From: Nitzschia sp. pyKryTriq1
Lineage: Eukaryota > Bacillariophyta > Bacillariophyceae > Bacillariales > Bacillariaceae
Length of the DNA stretch: 64,000 nt
Assembly (NCBI GenBank): GCA_956465555.1
Contig: OY101126.1
Span: 352,501-416,500, forward strand
Direction of reading: 5' to 3'
In this document: in pieces, positions 9,714 to 20,989 of the stretch
Layout of the letters: each line of letters begins with the position of its first letter
Position numbering within the stretch: position 1 is the stretch's first letter
Notes under the pieces: model-generated
Database searches by the model: none
Told to the model about the DNA's origin: nothing
Seen by the model: the letters and a program-made list of their open reading frames with translations, nothing else
Made by a program: the position numbers and the translations under genes

Positions 9714-10990
9714 AGAGTTGAGTTTGGATAGCGGATATTTGAATTACATCTAGATGAAACTGAAAATAGCAATTAAAAGTTGTTGATTTACAAAGAACGA
9801 CATATCCAGTTTTCGGTGATGAGTTGGTGCCGCGGGAGTGGTCAATCGAGTAGACTAGTAGTGTGTAGGAGTCAGTGAAGGCACAGATAATGAATACATT
9901 TAATCTCCCCTACCGGTGGAGAGAGTTCCTTCAACAACAGATGGTTCCGGCCTTTTGAGTTTCATCTGGCCTTGATTTTGCGGTCCTCGTCAGTTGCCGC
10001 CACCATCATGCATGGGTCACGGAAGAAACAAAAGCTGCCGACGATGAACTTGCAAAGAAAATCTGGAAGGAACAACGAACGCACGCACGACAGTACCACG
10101 TACGTACCGTACAGTACTGGTACCGGTACCTGGGAACGACGACCGTCGCGACGAGAGGAGAACGAGGAGAGGAAGCAGAACGAGGAACAACACGGCGGTC
10201 TTATTGTCTGTGACGCTCGCTCGCTACCGGTATTGGCATGGGCGGCCGGCGGCGGGCCCTTGGCGGGCCTGCCTTTCGATGGGTGCGCCAAAACACAACG
10301 TCGTGGTGAATTCAGTACCGGTAGTGAAGTCTACAGCGAGTACACGGAGTGTGGTTTTAGTAGAGAAGAGAACTGGGTATCTTTGCGATGCACGCTCGAA
10401 ACACATGTTATCCAGCCTATGTAACACTATTGAACTGCCGTTAAATAGATAGTCCGTGGTAGCGTTCAAAAGTACTCGTACATTAATACCGTTCCCGGTG
10501 CGTAAGTACCGAGAAGATTAGATGAAGAGTACGAGTAAAGAGGCACTTGATCCAAGCTTGATCGTTCGTGACATGAGACAACATGACGTCAAACTTCTGA
10601 TGACCCCTGAGATTTGATTGGGACCATACTTGACATAGATGTTTTATTTCATTACCAAAAATTGACTTGGGGGTCTCAGAACGTGTCCACAATTCATACA
10701 CCGGTACTACAAGTTCTGGGAGTTTACGTGCTGCGAGTACCACAACCTTCAACCTACGTGGTCTGGGACACGCATCCAGCCAATCGGCGTACACAAGACA
10801 ATTAGGTCTTATGGTCTTCGGGCTCTTCGCCAAGGGGGAATGCTGGCTCGATCGATGATTATTTGTTCGATGATCTGACAGAGACCCGAGAGGTCAACGA
10901 CGAACGAGATTATTCTCTCATTACTTCCGCAAATCACACAAACAGACCACAACGCTTTCACTTTCCATCTAATATCACCTCCGGAAGACC
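9714..10990. other. Intergenic region with GTACCGGTAC motifs
   Basis: 1.28 kb without a supported gene. It carries several palindromic GTAC/CCGG blocks (about 10099-10132, 10226-10233, 10315-10323, 10700-10708). Frames of up to 150 codons overlap each other on both strands and lack recognisable protein features. Confidence 0.55.
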
Positions 10991-11740
10991 ATGGGAGTAT
11001 CCACTACCTACGAACGCTCACCTGGACTGCTCAACGTACACACGTCGACGAAGAGCAGTCGGAGCTCAACCTCATGTTGCAGATCCAAGCCTACAGCGCA
11101 CAAGAGACCCCATCATCGGCTACCGCTCATCAAGCGAAAGCCCAGGGTCGTGCGCTTCTCCGTGGAAGCCAACCAAGTTCAAGAGACGGAGCGCATCACT
11201 CCAGACTCCAAGCCTACGTTATTCTGGACCCGGGACGAGCGCGACGACATCTTGGACTGCAACCAGCGCCTCACCCGTGAGTTCCGTCAGCAGCAGCCCA
11301 TCTCCGTAGAAAAGGCCAACCAGGTCTTCGATCGCTGTTGTCAAGACAACATCACGGACGATAGCAGTGACGAAGACGATTCTATGGACTTCTACGACGA
11401 CGACGATGAAGACGAGCACGACGAGCTCGAAGTTCAAGACACTCTGGCAGCTGCTGGGAGCCAAACCATCGATGTTCCTACCCACGTTCGCGGCCTCGAA
11501 TGGGGGTTCCTACCCGCCTCGAAGAAGTACCGGCGGACGCACATCCAACGAGTCCTTCGGTGGCAAAGATGTATCGAGAGTGGGGATAACAAGGCCCAGC
11601 TGCTTTCTGCAAGAGCCATCCGATCCAGTCGCCCTTCTCGTGTCATGGCACGCATTTTAGGTGCCAGCGATGCCGCCAGCGCGAAAGACGCTCCTGTCAC
11701 ACGAAGAACGAAATGCCGGATGCTGCCTACCTGGTGGTAA
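10991..11740 (+). CDS. Diatom-expanded uncharacterised family protein (RGLEW type)
   Basis: 249 aa, starting in a good context (accATGG). Its layout is one I associate with a large diatom-only family: a short basic N-terminus, a VRFSVEANQV strand near residue 54, a FWTRDERDDIL helix, an acidic insert (DDSSDEDD..DDDDEDEHDE), then VRGLEWGF and a basic helical stretch (RRTHIQRVLRWQ). It ends with the RPSRVMARILGASDAASA element. No enzymatic motif is visible. The acidic/basic layout would suit a nuclear protein, but this is inference. The gene is a single exon. Confidence 0.65.
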   Translation: MGVSTTYERSPGLLNVHTSTKSSRSSTSCCRSKPTAHKRPHHRLPLIKRKPRVVRFSVEANQVQETERITPDSKPTLFWTRDERDDILDCNQRLTREFRQQQPISVEKANQVFDRCCQDNITDDSSDEDDSMDFYDDDDEDEHDELEVQDTLAAAGSQTIDVPTHVRGLEWGFLPASKKYRRTHIQRVLRWQRCIESGDNKAQLLSARAIRSSRPSRVMARILGASDAASAKDAPVTRRTKCRMLPTWW

Positions 11741-12648
11741 CCCACATTCCTCTACTATTGGCGATCCACTACGGAGACAAGCTCCGCCCGGGCAGTCATT
11801 CTATGATGATGATGATGTTATCTCTCAGCCCATCATGCGACTGATTTTCTCCCCGTGCGCGAACCGAGCGATTTCGCTATTGCGTTCTATGAAGACAACA
11901 TTGGCCCGAAAAGGGCCACTACAGCAGATTACGCGTCAATCGAAGTTTCTCTATTGTTAAGCTAATAGTACATGAATCTTTTCATCAACATTCTATTGGT
12001 TGTTTCTAGTGATCATGGGAGAGGGAAAGGTTTGATTGTCGACCACTCTTTCGCTGCTGTTGTTGGTGTTGTTGATCGTACCGGTACGGCGGGTAGACAC
12101 GCGCATCGCATCATCATCTTTATCATCATCAACATCATCTGTCCGCGCGCAAGAAGAAAAAGCCGAAAAAGCGAGCCGGCCAGTAAGGTTCCTATCCAAA
12201 CTCCAAACCTCTCACAAACGGTGCGTTGAGGCAGTGTACGTTTGTCTGGATATTTGTGTGGTGGTGCCCAACCAAAAGTGAGCTGCCACTTTTTTTTTTA
12301 AATAAGCCCTCTCGCCAATCGCCAACACACAACAACACCTGCACCGCGTGCATGCGCGGGTGAGTGTATGTGACGCGCGTTTTTCATTCCCTGTCGCTCA
12401 GCCAGGATGAAACTCCGTCTGTCGCCGTCTGTCTGGCTGTCGAGCCAGAAACCAGAAACAGACAGAATAAAAAATCCCAAAGCGCGGCGAAGCCCAAAAT
12501 CGAAGGAAAAAAAATTGGTGTCATCTATCTGTCTGCTGTAATACGACAGACAGTACACCAGTTACTCGTACAGTACCAGTACAAGGGGTATCGAAAGATA
12601 TGGTCTGCGCACAGCCGTAACGTGCCGGTAAGGCTTGGGTTGGTTGGA
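11741..12648. other. Intergenic region
   Basis: No supported gene in about 900 bp. Short frames on both strands are fed by ATC/GAT-type simple repeats (about 11800-11820 and 12108-12140). One TACCGGTAC palindrome lies near 12080. Confidence 0.5.
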
Positions 12649-13008
12649 GGGGTTACCTAGATTGAGTGTTACCTAGATTGAGTGTGGACATCGAGGGGGG
12701 TTACGTAGAACGAGGGGATTACGTAGATTGAGTGGTGTGGACATCGAGGGGTTACGTAGAATGAGGGGGTTACCTAGATTGAGTGTGGACATCGAGGGGT
12801 TACGTAGAACGAGGGGGTTACCTAGATTGAGTGTGGACATCGAGGGGTTACGTAGAATGAGGAGGTTACCTAGATTGAGTGTGGACATCGAGGGGTTACG
12901 TAGAACGAGGGTGTTACCTAGATTGAGTGTGGACATCAAGGGGTTACGTAGAACGAGGGGGTTACCTAGATTGAGTGTGGACATCGAGGGGTTACGTAGA
13001 ACGAGGGG
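12649..13008. repeat. 48-bp minisatellite
   Basis: About seven copies of a 48-bp unit (ggggttacgtagaacgag + ggggttacctagattgag + tgtggacatcga). Each unit contains two related 18-bp halves (tacgtagaacgag versus tacctagattgag), so it grew from a shorter ancestor. 48 is a multiple of three, so both strands stay open through the array. The plus frame reads a 16-residue repeat and continues to a stop at 13136-13138, but it lacks an ATG at its start. Non-coding is the simpler reading. Confidence 0.9.
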
Positions 13009-13140
13009 TTCAAAGGTTCGATCAAAAGGTATCCAACCCAAAGAGGTTGCCGACACAACTCAGCCACCCCTCAAAACATCTCGCATGACCGACGAGCGCA
13101 AAGCCTACTGGCGTGCACGTAACATTTCTACTGTGTAAAT

Positions 13141-13780
13141 GCCCTGCCACTTTTGCATGACGAGTCGGTCAAACGCTACCGGTACAGTACCTGGTACCGG
13201 TACCGGTACCGGTACAGAACGATGCGATGAACATGCGCAAGAGAGAGCGAGAAATTCTCATGGGCCAGTCGTGACATACACACGCACGCACGCCCGTTGA
13301 ACACGATCTGATTGGCCGGAAGGAATAATCCGAGTATGGAATACATATGCCTCCGACGCGCATACTTGCGCATGATTCTCCGATCTGATTGGCCGGAAGG
13401 AATACTCCGACTACAAAATACATATGCCTCATTTTTTGAATGACGTATTCACGACTGGTACAAACCTACACGTTTCTCCGTAGCAGAGGTTTTTTGCTTC
13501 ATTCGCGCGTTAAGTTTCTGCCGTTTTTTTTGCGCCCCGAACTGAACTCAAAAAATCAAAGCTGTCCCAAGTGCAAAGTCGACGGTCTGTTCGTCTCACG
13601 CAACACGGGAAAGTACGGGGGAGATAGGAAGCGCTGCGCGCAGACCATTTTATAACTCGTACCTCGTACCGGTACTGTACGAGTACATTTCATATCTATA
13701 GGTTGAGGATACAAGTGGTCGTTGTCGACCAAGATTTCTGAAACCAAACGTTGAAATACTACGAGTAGCCTTGAAGAATC
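13141..13780. other. Upstream region of CSC1-like gene with repeats
   Basis: It contains a GTACC/GGTACC array (about 13179-13216), a 50-bp direct repeat (13304-13353 and 13381-13430, starting cgatctgattggccggaagg) and a further GTACCGGTAC palindrome near 13664-13685. It should include the promoter of the 13781 gene. No coding sequence was supported. Confidence 0.7.
13179..13216. repeat. GGTACC/TACCGG palindromic array
   Basis: Self-complementary run of taccggtacag followed by tacctggtaccggtaccgg-type units; the same vocabulary recurs throughout the window's intergenic DNA. Confidence 0.85.
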
Positions 13781-16700
13781 ATGGCAACCCTTCAGCAGAT
13801 TTATGCGAATCTTTTCGTCGGCGCCTTTGTGGGAAGCGGCAGTCTCGGGCTTTTCGGCCTGGCAATTCGATATGGATACAACAATGGGGTCGCACCCCGG
13901 AGCTGGTCGCGACCCAAAGCGATCATTAAAAACGTGCTCAAGGCGCCGTATGCGTTCACTTGGATGTGTTGGTCGATGAAACTCACCTATCCTGAGTTGC
14001 TGGCGGGAATACCGGGGACGGGGACGCGGGAGAATGGGTGGGCTGGTCCGCTGTTGAAAGTCAACCTCGATGGCATCATCATGCTCAAGTACGAGGTTTT
14101 GTTGATGAAAGTAGCCCTATTTGCCTCTTTACTGTGCATGATTGTGATTTTACCCCTGAATCTTACGGCGAAATGCGACCCTGATGTGCTTGGAGCTGAC
14201 ACCTGTGCACCCCTCACGAACTTGACCGATTTTGAGGTTACCACCATTGCTAACATTCCACCTTTGATATACAATGCAACGGGCACAACGCAGGCTCGTA
14301 CTCTGGAGAACTTCTGGTATGTGTCCCTCTCACCGAGGTACCTGGCTATTGCTTTAGTGTCCTTGGCAATTTATTGGTACATCTGTCGTAAGTCTATATG
14401 TGTTTGTCGATCTTTGAAATGGGGACTCTGAGGACAACTCTCACCGAAACTACATGCACGAAACACAGATTTGGTATGGAAGGAATGGATTGAGAATCTA
14501 GCTTTAAGAAGAATTTATTACTTGGAACACGATCATTTTGAGGAGCGCCGCGAGGAGTTGAATGGTCTAGTGGAGCTAGATGTTCCCGAAGATGCGTTTC
14601 AAAAGACTCGGCCTCCTTGGCTCCCTCATCCAGAATTAAGAGAAACGGTTCCGAATATCTCTCTCTACTCTTGCCTCTATCAACTACCAAATAAGATTAC
14701 GACAGATAAACTTGCCAACTCTGCCTCGGATCTCGAGCGGCAGCAGGCGGCGACGGTGGATTTTTTCGATCAATGTGTTCCCAACCAGCCTGGATTCTCC
14801 TCTAGTGTGGTAGCGGTGACTATTCTACCAGAGCCGGCACAAGTCGCACAAGCCTGGAAGAAATGGTTTTATTGCGGAAAGAAACTAAGGCAATTGCGAT
14901 ACATTCGGTATCACATCCAGCGACAACTGGAGCTTCAAGAAGCCCGGGAGGAGGAGTGGGTAGTAGAAGAGGCTGCTGACACACCCCAAGAAACAAAGAA
15001 TGCTGGTAGTCTCTCAGAAAAGAATGAAGTTGTTCAAGGAAGTGCGGATATTGATTCCCGCATGGATGTTCCTATAGCCGACATCCAGACATCTGAAGAA
15101 GTCGTAGAGGCGGTGGATGTCGAGTCGGGCGAGCCGACGGGCGAGAACTCTCCAAGGGACGAGGAGCAGCATCTTGTCAAAGACGAAGAAGCACCAGCCA
15201 CCGATACAACAAACAAAGAAGCCCATGATAATGCTGGCTCATTCTTCGGTAAAGTTGTCGGCCAAGTATTTGGTGGATCAGCAAAAAAGCAGGCTTCAGA
15301 GCAAGAAACTAAGGAAGAGATGGCGGTTGAGAAGGATGCGACTTCTTCGCCTCCGCACACTTCAACGAAGGACTCGGCACAAGACTCAACTTTCCGGGAT
15401 ACCGGACTTTCCGCTGCCAAGTCGTTCAAATATTCAAGATTCAACGTCAACGAAGCTGCAAAGAAGATTGGTCTTGCAGAAGAAACAGTTTTGACTGGGA
15501 ATTTCGCAGGCGATAATATTGGAATCGAACAGCTTAGTGTATATGCCCGTGAATACGCGCAAAGGTAGGTGAATTGAGGCGCCCAAGTGGGAAATTCGCC
15601 ATCAATAACGCTTTCTCACCCTTCTGTCTTTTTGTCAAAGTTCTTCTGGCTCCTGTCCATTTGGATTTGCCGAGGAATTGATCCGATATTCTACCCTGGA
15701 GCGCCTTCAAGAGCTTGAGAAGGAAGCCCTCGAAAAGGTGAACGCGGCCTATGCAGACCTTGTTGACGCCAGGGACATGGTGAATCATATAGCGTCCGGT
15801 GTTCCGGCGGAGGAGGCCATAGATGAAGGCGCCTACGACCCAACACTGTCGAAGAAAAATGATGGTCCGGATATCATAGAAGAGGGCGACAATCAAGCGA
15901 GAGAACCTTCTTCCGGGGTCTCAAGCATTCGGCACAGGGCTGTGTCTTCATCGATCAAAAAATGGCACCAAGCTCAAGCTGTTGTAGGAAGCATAAATCG
16001 AAGTCACAAACTGAAAGCCGACAGATCATCATTGCTTGGTGGTTGTATGAATTACTTTTCTAAAGAGAGCAGAGAAGTCGTTCAAGAAACGACGGAAGTC
16101 GTTCAAGAAACGACGGACGTCGTGGATGTAGCAGCAGTGCCCAAGCTGAAAAAAGTTGTGAACATTCTTGCGCATCCTACTTTCGCCGTGGTTACACTCA
16201 CGTCTCGCCAGGCTGCTGTTGCTGCAAGGCAGTGTTTAGCAGACGGTGGGGGCCTGGATCGCTGGATCGAAATTGAGGAGCTTCCAGTCGCTCCTCTGGC
16301 CGATGCACCGCCTTGCGACATCATGGATTGCCGCAGTTGTTGTAAGTTCTTCAACTCAAATGCAAGTTGTTGCTTATAAATCTCCCCTCTCACACAACCT
16401 TACCCGTAGGCCGCCCCGTCACGCTGACGATTAGTGAGCGTGAGAAGAAGATGAGGCGCTTCCTTGGTCTTACCATCATGTTTTTCTTCTGCTTCTTCTA
16501 CACGATTCCACTTGCTCTGACGTCTCAAATGTTGAATCCAGCGAAGCTCCACCAAGCCTTCCCGGATTCGAAGGCCTTAGATAATCCGGACAGCTTTTTC
16601 TTTCGCCTTATGGCTGGTATTTCATCAGGTCTTATGTACACGCTTTTCTTTTCATTTTGCCCTCAGCTCTTCAAGGCGATTGCAAATTTTGAAGGAAACG

Positions 16701-17744
16701 TCAGCAGCAAAAGAACTGCCGAAGATAAGGCCTTAAAATACTTTTGGATCTTCATGATGACGACGTCGTTCACTGGAACAATGTTGGCACAGATGCTGGC
16801 GGAGGTGTTTATTGACAATGAGAGTCTTGGAGAAGGGCTGAAGCAGGTTGTGGTCGGAGTAGCAAACAGCATTCCGACCGTTCAGGTATGTGCAACGAAC
16901 CATGTTTTAGTCGCTACTATCGCCACCACTGTTTACCTCATCTAAATGTTCTTTTATCACGCTTAAGGCCCCGGTTTGGATGAATTGGCTCATTGTAAAA
17001 TTCACCTACACGCTTCCGTTCCTGTACATGTTCCAGGCAAACACCTTTGGATTCAACATCGCCCAATGGCCGTGGTGTGGACGCCTTATGCGTGGTGGGG
17101 GGCCTGGTGGTCCCCCTCCGTATAGAATCTATGTGGATGGGGGCACCGCGCTAATGTGTATCGTCGCTATTGCTCCGGCTTGCCCGCTGATTGCCCCTTT
17201 GGCCTTGGCATACTATGCGGTGATGCTTCTGATGCTCCGATGGCTTCTTCTCTTTGTCTATCGGCCGTGGTATGATGCAGGAGGAAACAAGTGGCCTGCA
17301 CTGCACGAAATTATCATCTCGGCAACCATTTTTGGCCAAGTTCTGATGTGTGCGATGTTGCTCCTCCGACAGGCCGTGTTGCCGGGAGTCATGGTTGGGT
17401 TGTCGATTGTTCCTACGCTCTTATTCAGTCGGTCCTGCAAAGACAACTTTTTGCGTGCTTACAATGACTCGAGTCTATTGCAAACGAGTCGTTTGGACGG
17501 CTGGGACAATGAAATGTCTAGAACTAGAGAGGAGCGCGAAGAATTTCGACAGTGGCTAGCAGACTCCCACAAAGCATCTTATGTGCCGATCTGCTTGGCT
17601 AGCAAAGAAAGCCCGTGGACGGTGGAGCCTGCTGTTGTGACTGCAACTCGACGTGATAAAGCAGATAGAATGCGAGGTCCATTGATGGGAGCTTCGCAAC
17701 GGGGTGCACGATTTGCCCGCTTCGGTGAAGAGGGTCCGGAGTAA
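13781..17744 (+). CDS. CSC1/OSCA/TMEM63-like cation channel (5 exons)
   Basis: Exons 13781-14387, 14469-15564, 15641-16341, 16410-16885 and 16968-17744, with GT-AG introns of 81, 76, 68 and 82 bp; the total is 1218 codons with frame kept across every junction. An N-terminal transmembrane helix, two more helices before residue 205, and a long cytosolic domain follow the CSC1 order (late-exocytosis, PHM7-cytosolic, RSN1 7-TM). The cytosolic part contains the WKEWIENLALRRIYYLE signature, an acidic insert and two short QETTE repeats. The C-terminal block has multiple hydrophobic helices (FLGLTIMFFFCFFYTIPLAL, ..TSFTGTMLAQ..). This family forms plasma-membrane channels gated by osmotic or mechanical stress that pass Ca2+ and other cations. 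The insert in the cytosolic loop is longer than in plant and fungal members as I know them. Confidence 0.85.
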
Positions 17745-17927
17745 CTACAGCATTGTGTGCCAGCCAAAGGGCAAGGGCGTACGTCGGTACTACGGTACGC
17801 ACAATAATCAATGTAAAAATAATGTTCAAGTTATGTAAGTTGGGTCGCATCATTATGCTACGGTCGTCTATTCTTCTTCCAAGTGCACTGCGCCAACTTC
17901 CTTCTTCTTTCTCCAGTGAAAGAAGGC

Positions 17928-19226
17928 TCAACTGACACTCATCCCCAATCCCTCCAGTAGACCCTTGGTCTCATGTTCTAGCGACAAGCTGAATCTGCAT
18001 CCCTGCTGGTGTGCGTTTTCGAATGCCTTTAGTGTAGTTCCATTGAGAAAAGACTGCCTGATTGTGTTCGGGTGCAATGTATTCAACAAACGAAGGCACC
18101 GGGCCGATACACATGCTTCCAATGATCGTTCGCGACAGAGAGAGACATTCTGCACAAATACTTGCAACGCCTGATTCCAGAAATCACTTTCGAGATGCAG
18201 TCCTTGCGATCCGTTGCAAGAATACGGGTGCCTAACTGTTGATTCCAAGGAATTGGCCAAGATCCGAAGCACCAAAAGATGAAATGAGCTGGTAGAACAA
18301 GTAGTATCTCTTTCTCCTTCAACCAGCATGTCATGAGAACTTGCGAAATATTGAACACCTCTTGTGGTTCTCCCTCGTGTGATGGCGATCCAATTCATCA
18401 AGACGCTCTGAAGTTCTACGCCTGTAATCACGCGATGCGAAGCCTTCATCACTTCCTCTGGAATAGTAGAATTGATGTCTGTCAAGGCCACAAGCGTGTC
18501 TAGTCCAATTCTTTGTTCGTGGAATTGTTGGCTGTGCACCATTTCGATGCAAATTTCCAGAGCGCTAGGGAACAAACTCGAAACTTCTCCAACAGAAATG
18601 GAAAGTATTGTTTCAATGCGATTGTTGCATGTTTCCGTTGCGTCTAGACTACAGGTAGCCGATGGTGGAAGCAAGATCCCATCTGTTTGAATCGCTTCGT
18701 ACAAGGCAATTCGGTACCTTTGAAGTTCGAAGGAGTCGCCTTGGATCCGTTGGATTTCGATCACCGTGATTTCGGGTGATGACCCCTGCCAGAGCTGAAT
18801 CACAAACTTGAGAATATTGGTAGTGGCACAATGAACTCTCCCGCTCCGTTCAAAACTCGCAGCAATTGAATTCAAGCGCAAAAATTCCGCGATTCTTCGA
18901 GTCAACCTGTCGAGACCCACGCCTTCAACAGTCAAGGCGTTCCACTGCACTTTATGGAAAAGAGGAACAGGAGAAATTCTTTCAAGCTTCCAAATCCAGA
19001 CACGCCCCGAGACATCCATCTGAGACATATCCACGGTGGCCTCGTGAAGATCTTTGGGATCTGATGAGTGTTGCCGATGCGCGAGTTGAATGGGCCGAGC
19101 AGGAACCATCGGCAGGTCTGGGGTCGCCGACGTCATTGTCATGGAGCGAAACATTTTACCATTCATCGAGGAGAGCTTTTCGGGTATTGTTTGACTGGTA
19201 TTGTCTTCAGAGGACATCGGCTTCAT
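17928..19226 (-). CDS. Uncharacterised protein, possibly KA1-like domain plus helical repeats
   Basis: 432 aa from the ATG at 19226; an in-frame ATG at 19403 would add 59 residues of low-complexity sequence. A conserved-looking segment starts at WIWKLERISPVPLF. It continues through RLTRRIAEFLRLNSIAASFERSGRVHCATTN and IQLWQGSSPEITVIEIQR. This beta/alpha pattern resembles KA1-like adenylate-sensor or kinase-associated domains, but I am not certain. The C-terminal half is helical (alternating Leu/Ile/Val) and could be HEAT/ARM-like. No catalytic motif was seen. It converges with the CSC1-like gene, with 183 bp between the stops. Confidence 0.6.
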   Translation of the reverse strand: MKPMSSEDNTSQTIPEKLSSMNGKMFRSMTMTSATPDLPMVPARPIQLAHRQHSSDPKDLHEATVDMSQMDVSGRVWIWKLERISPVPLFHKVQWNALTVEGVGLDRLTRRIAEFLRLNSIAASFERSGRVHCATTNILKFVIQLWQGSSPEITVIEIQRIQGDSFELQRYRIALYEAIQTDGILLPPSATCSLDATETCNNRIETILSISVGEVSSLFPSALEICIEMVHSQQFHEQRIGLDTLVALTDINSTIPEEVMKASHRVITGVELQSVLMNWIAITRGRTTRGVQYFASSHDMLVEGERDTTCSTSSFHLLVLRILANSLESTVRHPYSCNGSQGLHLESDFWNQALQVFVQNVSLCRERSLEACVSARCLRLLNTLHPNTIRQSFLNGTTLKAFENAHQQGCRFSLSLEHETKGLLEGLGMSVS

Positions 19227-19689
19227 GTTACAGATCGACGTGGTGCTTGTCCTAATCCTTGTCTGGTGTTGTTGTGCTGGGTCTGGGCTCTCGCGGGCGG
19301 CATGGATGGTCAAATTGTGAGCGTTTGGGTTTCGCGACTGTATTCGCGAATAATAACAGAAGGGTTTCGCACGGCCCCCGGCAATCGTACGCGGTATCGG
19401 CACTCGCCATCAGTCGTACTTTTTTGCTACGACCACGCGTAGGATTCTACGTCGCGTCAGTCCAATTAATCGAATTCCTGAAACGTGCGAAACAACAAAC
19501 CCTCAACTCTCTCGGACACTGTAGACCGATGGTATAGTACTGTTAGTGAAATAATTCGTTGGCCTATGCCCCTGATCGATTCCGATTTGCGTAGCAGGAT
19601 CGTCCTCTCTCGGGGATACCCTTGGGTACATCTCCTTGCCTCGTCCTTGTCAAGGTGTGAAGGGATGGCGGGCGGGTTTTTAAAGCTAA

Positions 19690-20603
19690 TTAATCTAGAA
19701 TTCCGAAGTTGGGCCACCCGATTCTCAGCACCGGGTCCAGTTCGGGTTTTCTGGTTCGTCCTTGTGTTCTTTTGTCGAACTTGTCGCCGTTCTTCTGCTC
19801 TCTAAAGCGTAACGTAACGAATGGAGCTCGGGACAGGTCTTCTTCCGAGTTCACCTCCATTGGTTGTTTCGTCTCGTTTCGGAATGTGATGTCTCCCATC
19901 GTGATCCGTTTGGTTTTTCCGGGCTCGGGGGTTTCGGCGTATTCGCAGCATCGGCCAGCGAAGAAGAACATCCCGATGTAGACGTCCACCAGATGAGCGT
20001 TGAGGGTATTCCCAGCGTTCCTTCCACCGTCGTCGACGTAGTGTTCGTAGAGTGCCTCTAGGAATCTGGGTGTGATGGCCTTTTGTACTTTTGTTGGTGG
20101 GTCGGCGTTTCGATAGGATCGCATCAGCTTCCCCAACTCGACGGTGAGGGCGCCCCCTTCGTCGTGAAAGGGGCTTGGCCGGAAATCGCTCCGTAGCGTC
20201 GTAGCCACAGATCCTGCGGCACTTGCAATTGTCTTGCTAGCCACTGGTCGCGTACGCCTCCCAACCAGTCTTCCTCTTTGATCGAACTGGCCATCTCGGA
20301 CAGTTTCGAGGAAGGCTTTTCCGACGATCTCTTTCTCTTTCTGGTGTAGGAGATCGACCTTATGTTGATCAAGGTCCAGGTCGAGGAGGAACTGTTCGTA
20401 TCGTCTCCAGTTCCTGTCGTCTCGTTTGTTGGTCGCTTCGGTCCTTGATTCAGTGACGATTCGAGTGTTCGCAGAACGCGTACGATCCATGAGAGCTTGT
20501 CGGGCTCTAAGGGGCAGATCTTGAAAGTTTGGGGAATCAACTGTGGAAAGAACTCATGAAAGCGCTCGGTTAGTGTTTCGTCGTCCGGTTCGTCTTCGGT
20601 CAA
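19690..20603 (-). pseudogene. Broken tyrosine-recombinase element (DIRS/Crypton-like remnant)
   Basis: The larger frame (about 20547-19690) reads an SAM-like core-binding region (NWRRYEQFLLDLDLDQ..) and the start of a tyrosine-recombinase catalytic domain. There FFFAGRCCEY carries the first catalytic Arg and Glu, followed by KTKRITMGDITF and a VTLRFREQKNGDKFDKRTQG strand pair. It ends after DPVLRI, before the HxR box and the Tyr nucleophile. The preceding N-terminal part (20603 to about 20430; FFPQLIPQTFKICPLEP..) lies in another frame, so a frameshift near 20430-20460 breaks the gene too. Families of this type occur in DIRS-like retroelements and Cryptons. The copy is dead; which superfamily it came from is uncertain. 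Confidence 0.7.
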
Positions 20604-20989
20604 GGGGTTAACCCCTCCTGCTCATCACGGGTGTTGAGCTGGGTAATCCGGCTGTTGTTGCGAGTGTCGGCGCGAACACGACTTTGTTTTTGGGGGGTGC
20701 CTTGCAATTGATCTTACCAGTACGGAAATAATAATATGGCTCCGCCTCCCGCACGCACAGCGCGTACCTCGGATCGGACGCGCGCGTGACATAATTTCCA
20801 AATTATGCGACAATGGCGGGCGGCCATCATGAGCACAGCAATATTACAGTAGCACAGCAAACAGCAAGACTCTTTTCCTCCTCTCGATGTTTTCAGTTTA
20901 CGAGAACTGTATAATACGTACTCCTGTTGCCACCATACCCTGATCCCCACTTCTTATTTATACAGTACAGACAGTCGATCCAGCAGATC

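Noticed and set aside
9972-10424. 150-codon frame in the GTACCGGTAC region
   Set aside because: Overlaps two other frames, repeats read as codons, no domain.
12649-13008. CRISPR-like array
   Set aside because: Units are contiguous tandem copies without unique spacers, and the host is a eukaryote.
12673-13138. Open frames on both strands over the 48-bp minisatellite
   Set aside because: Unit length divisible by three explains both; the plus frame lacks an ATG and no family matches.
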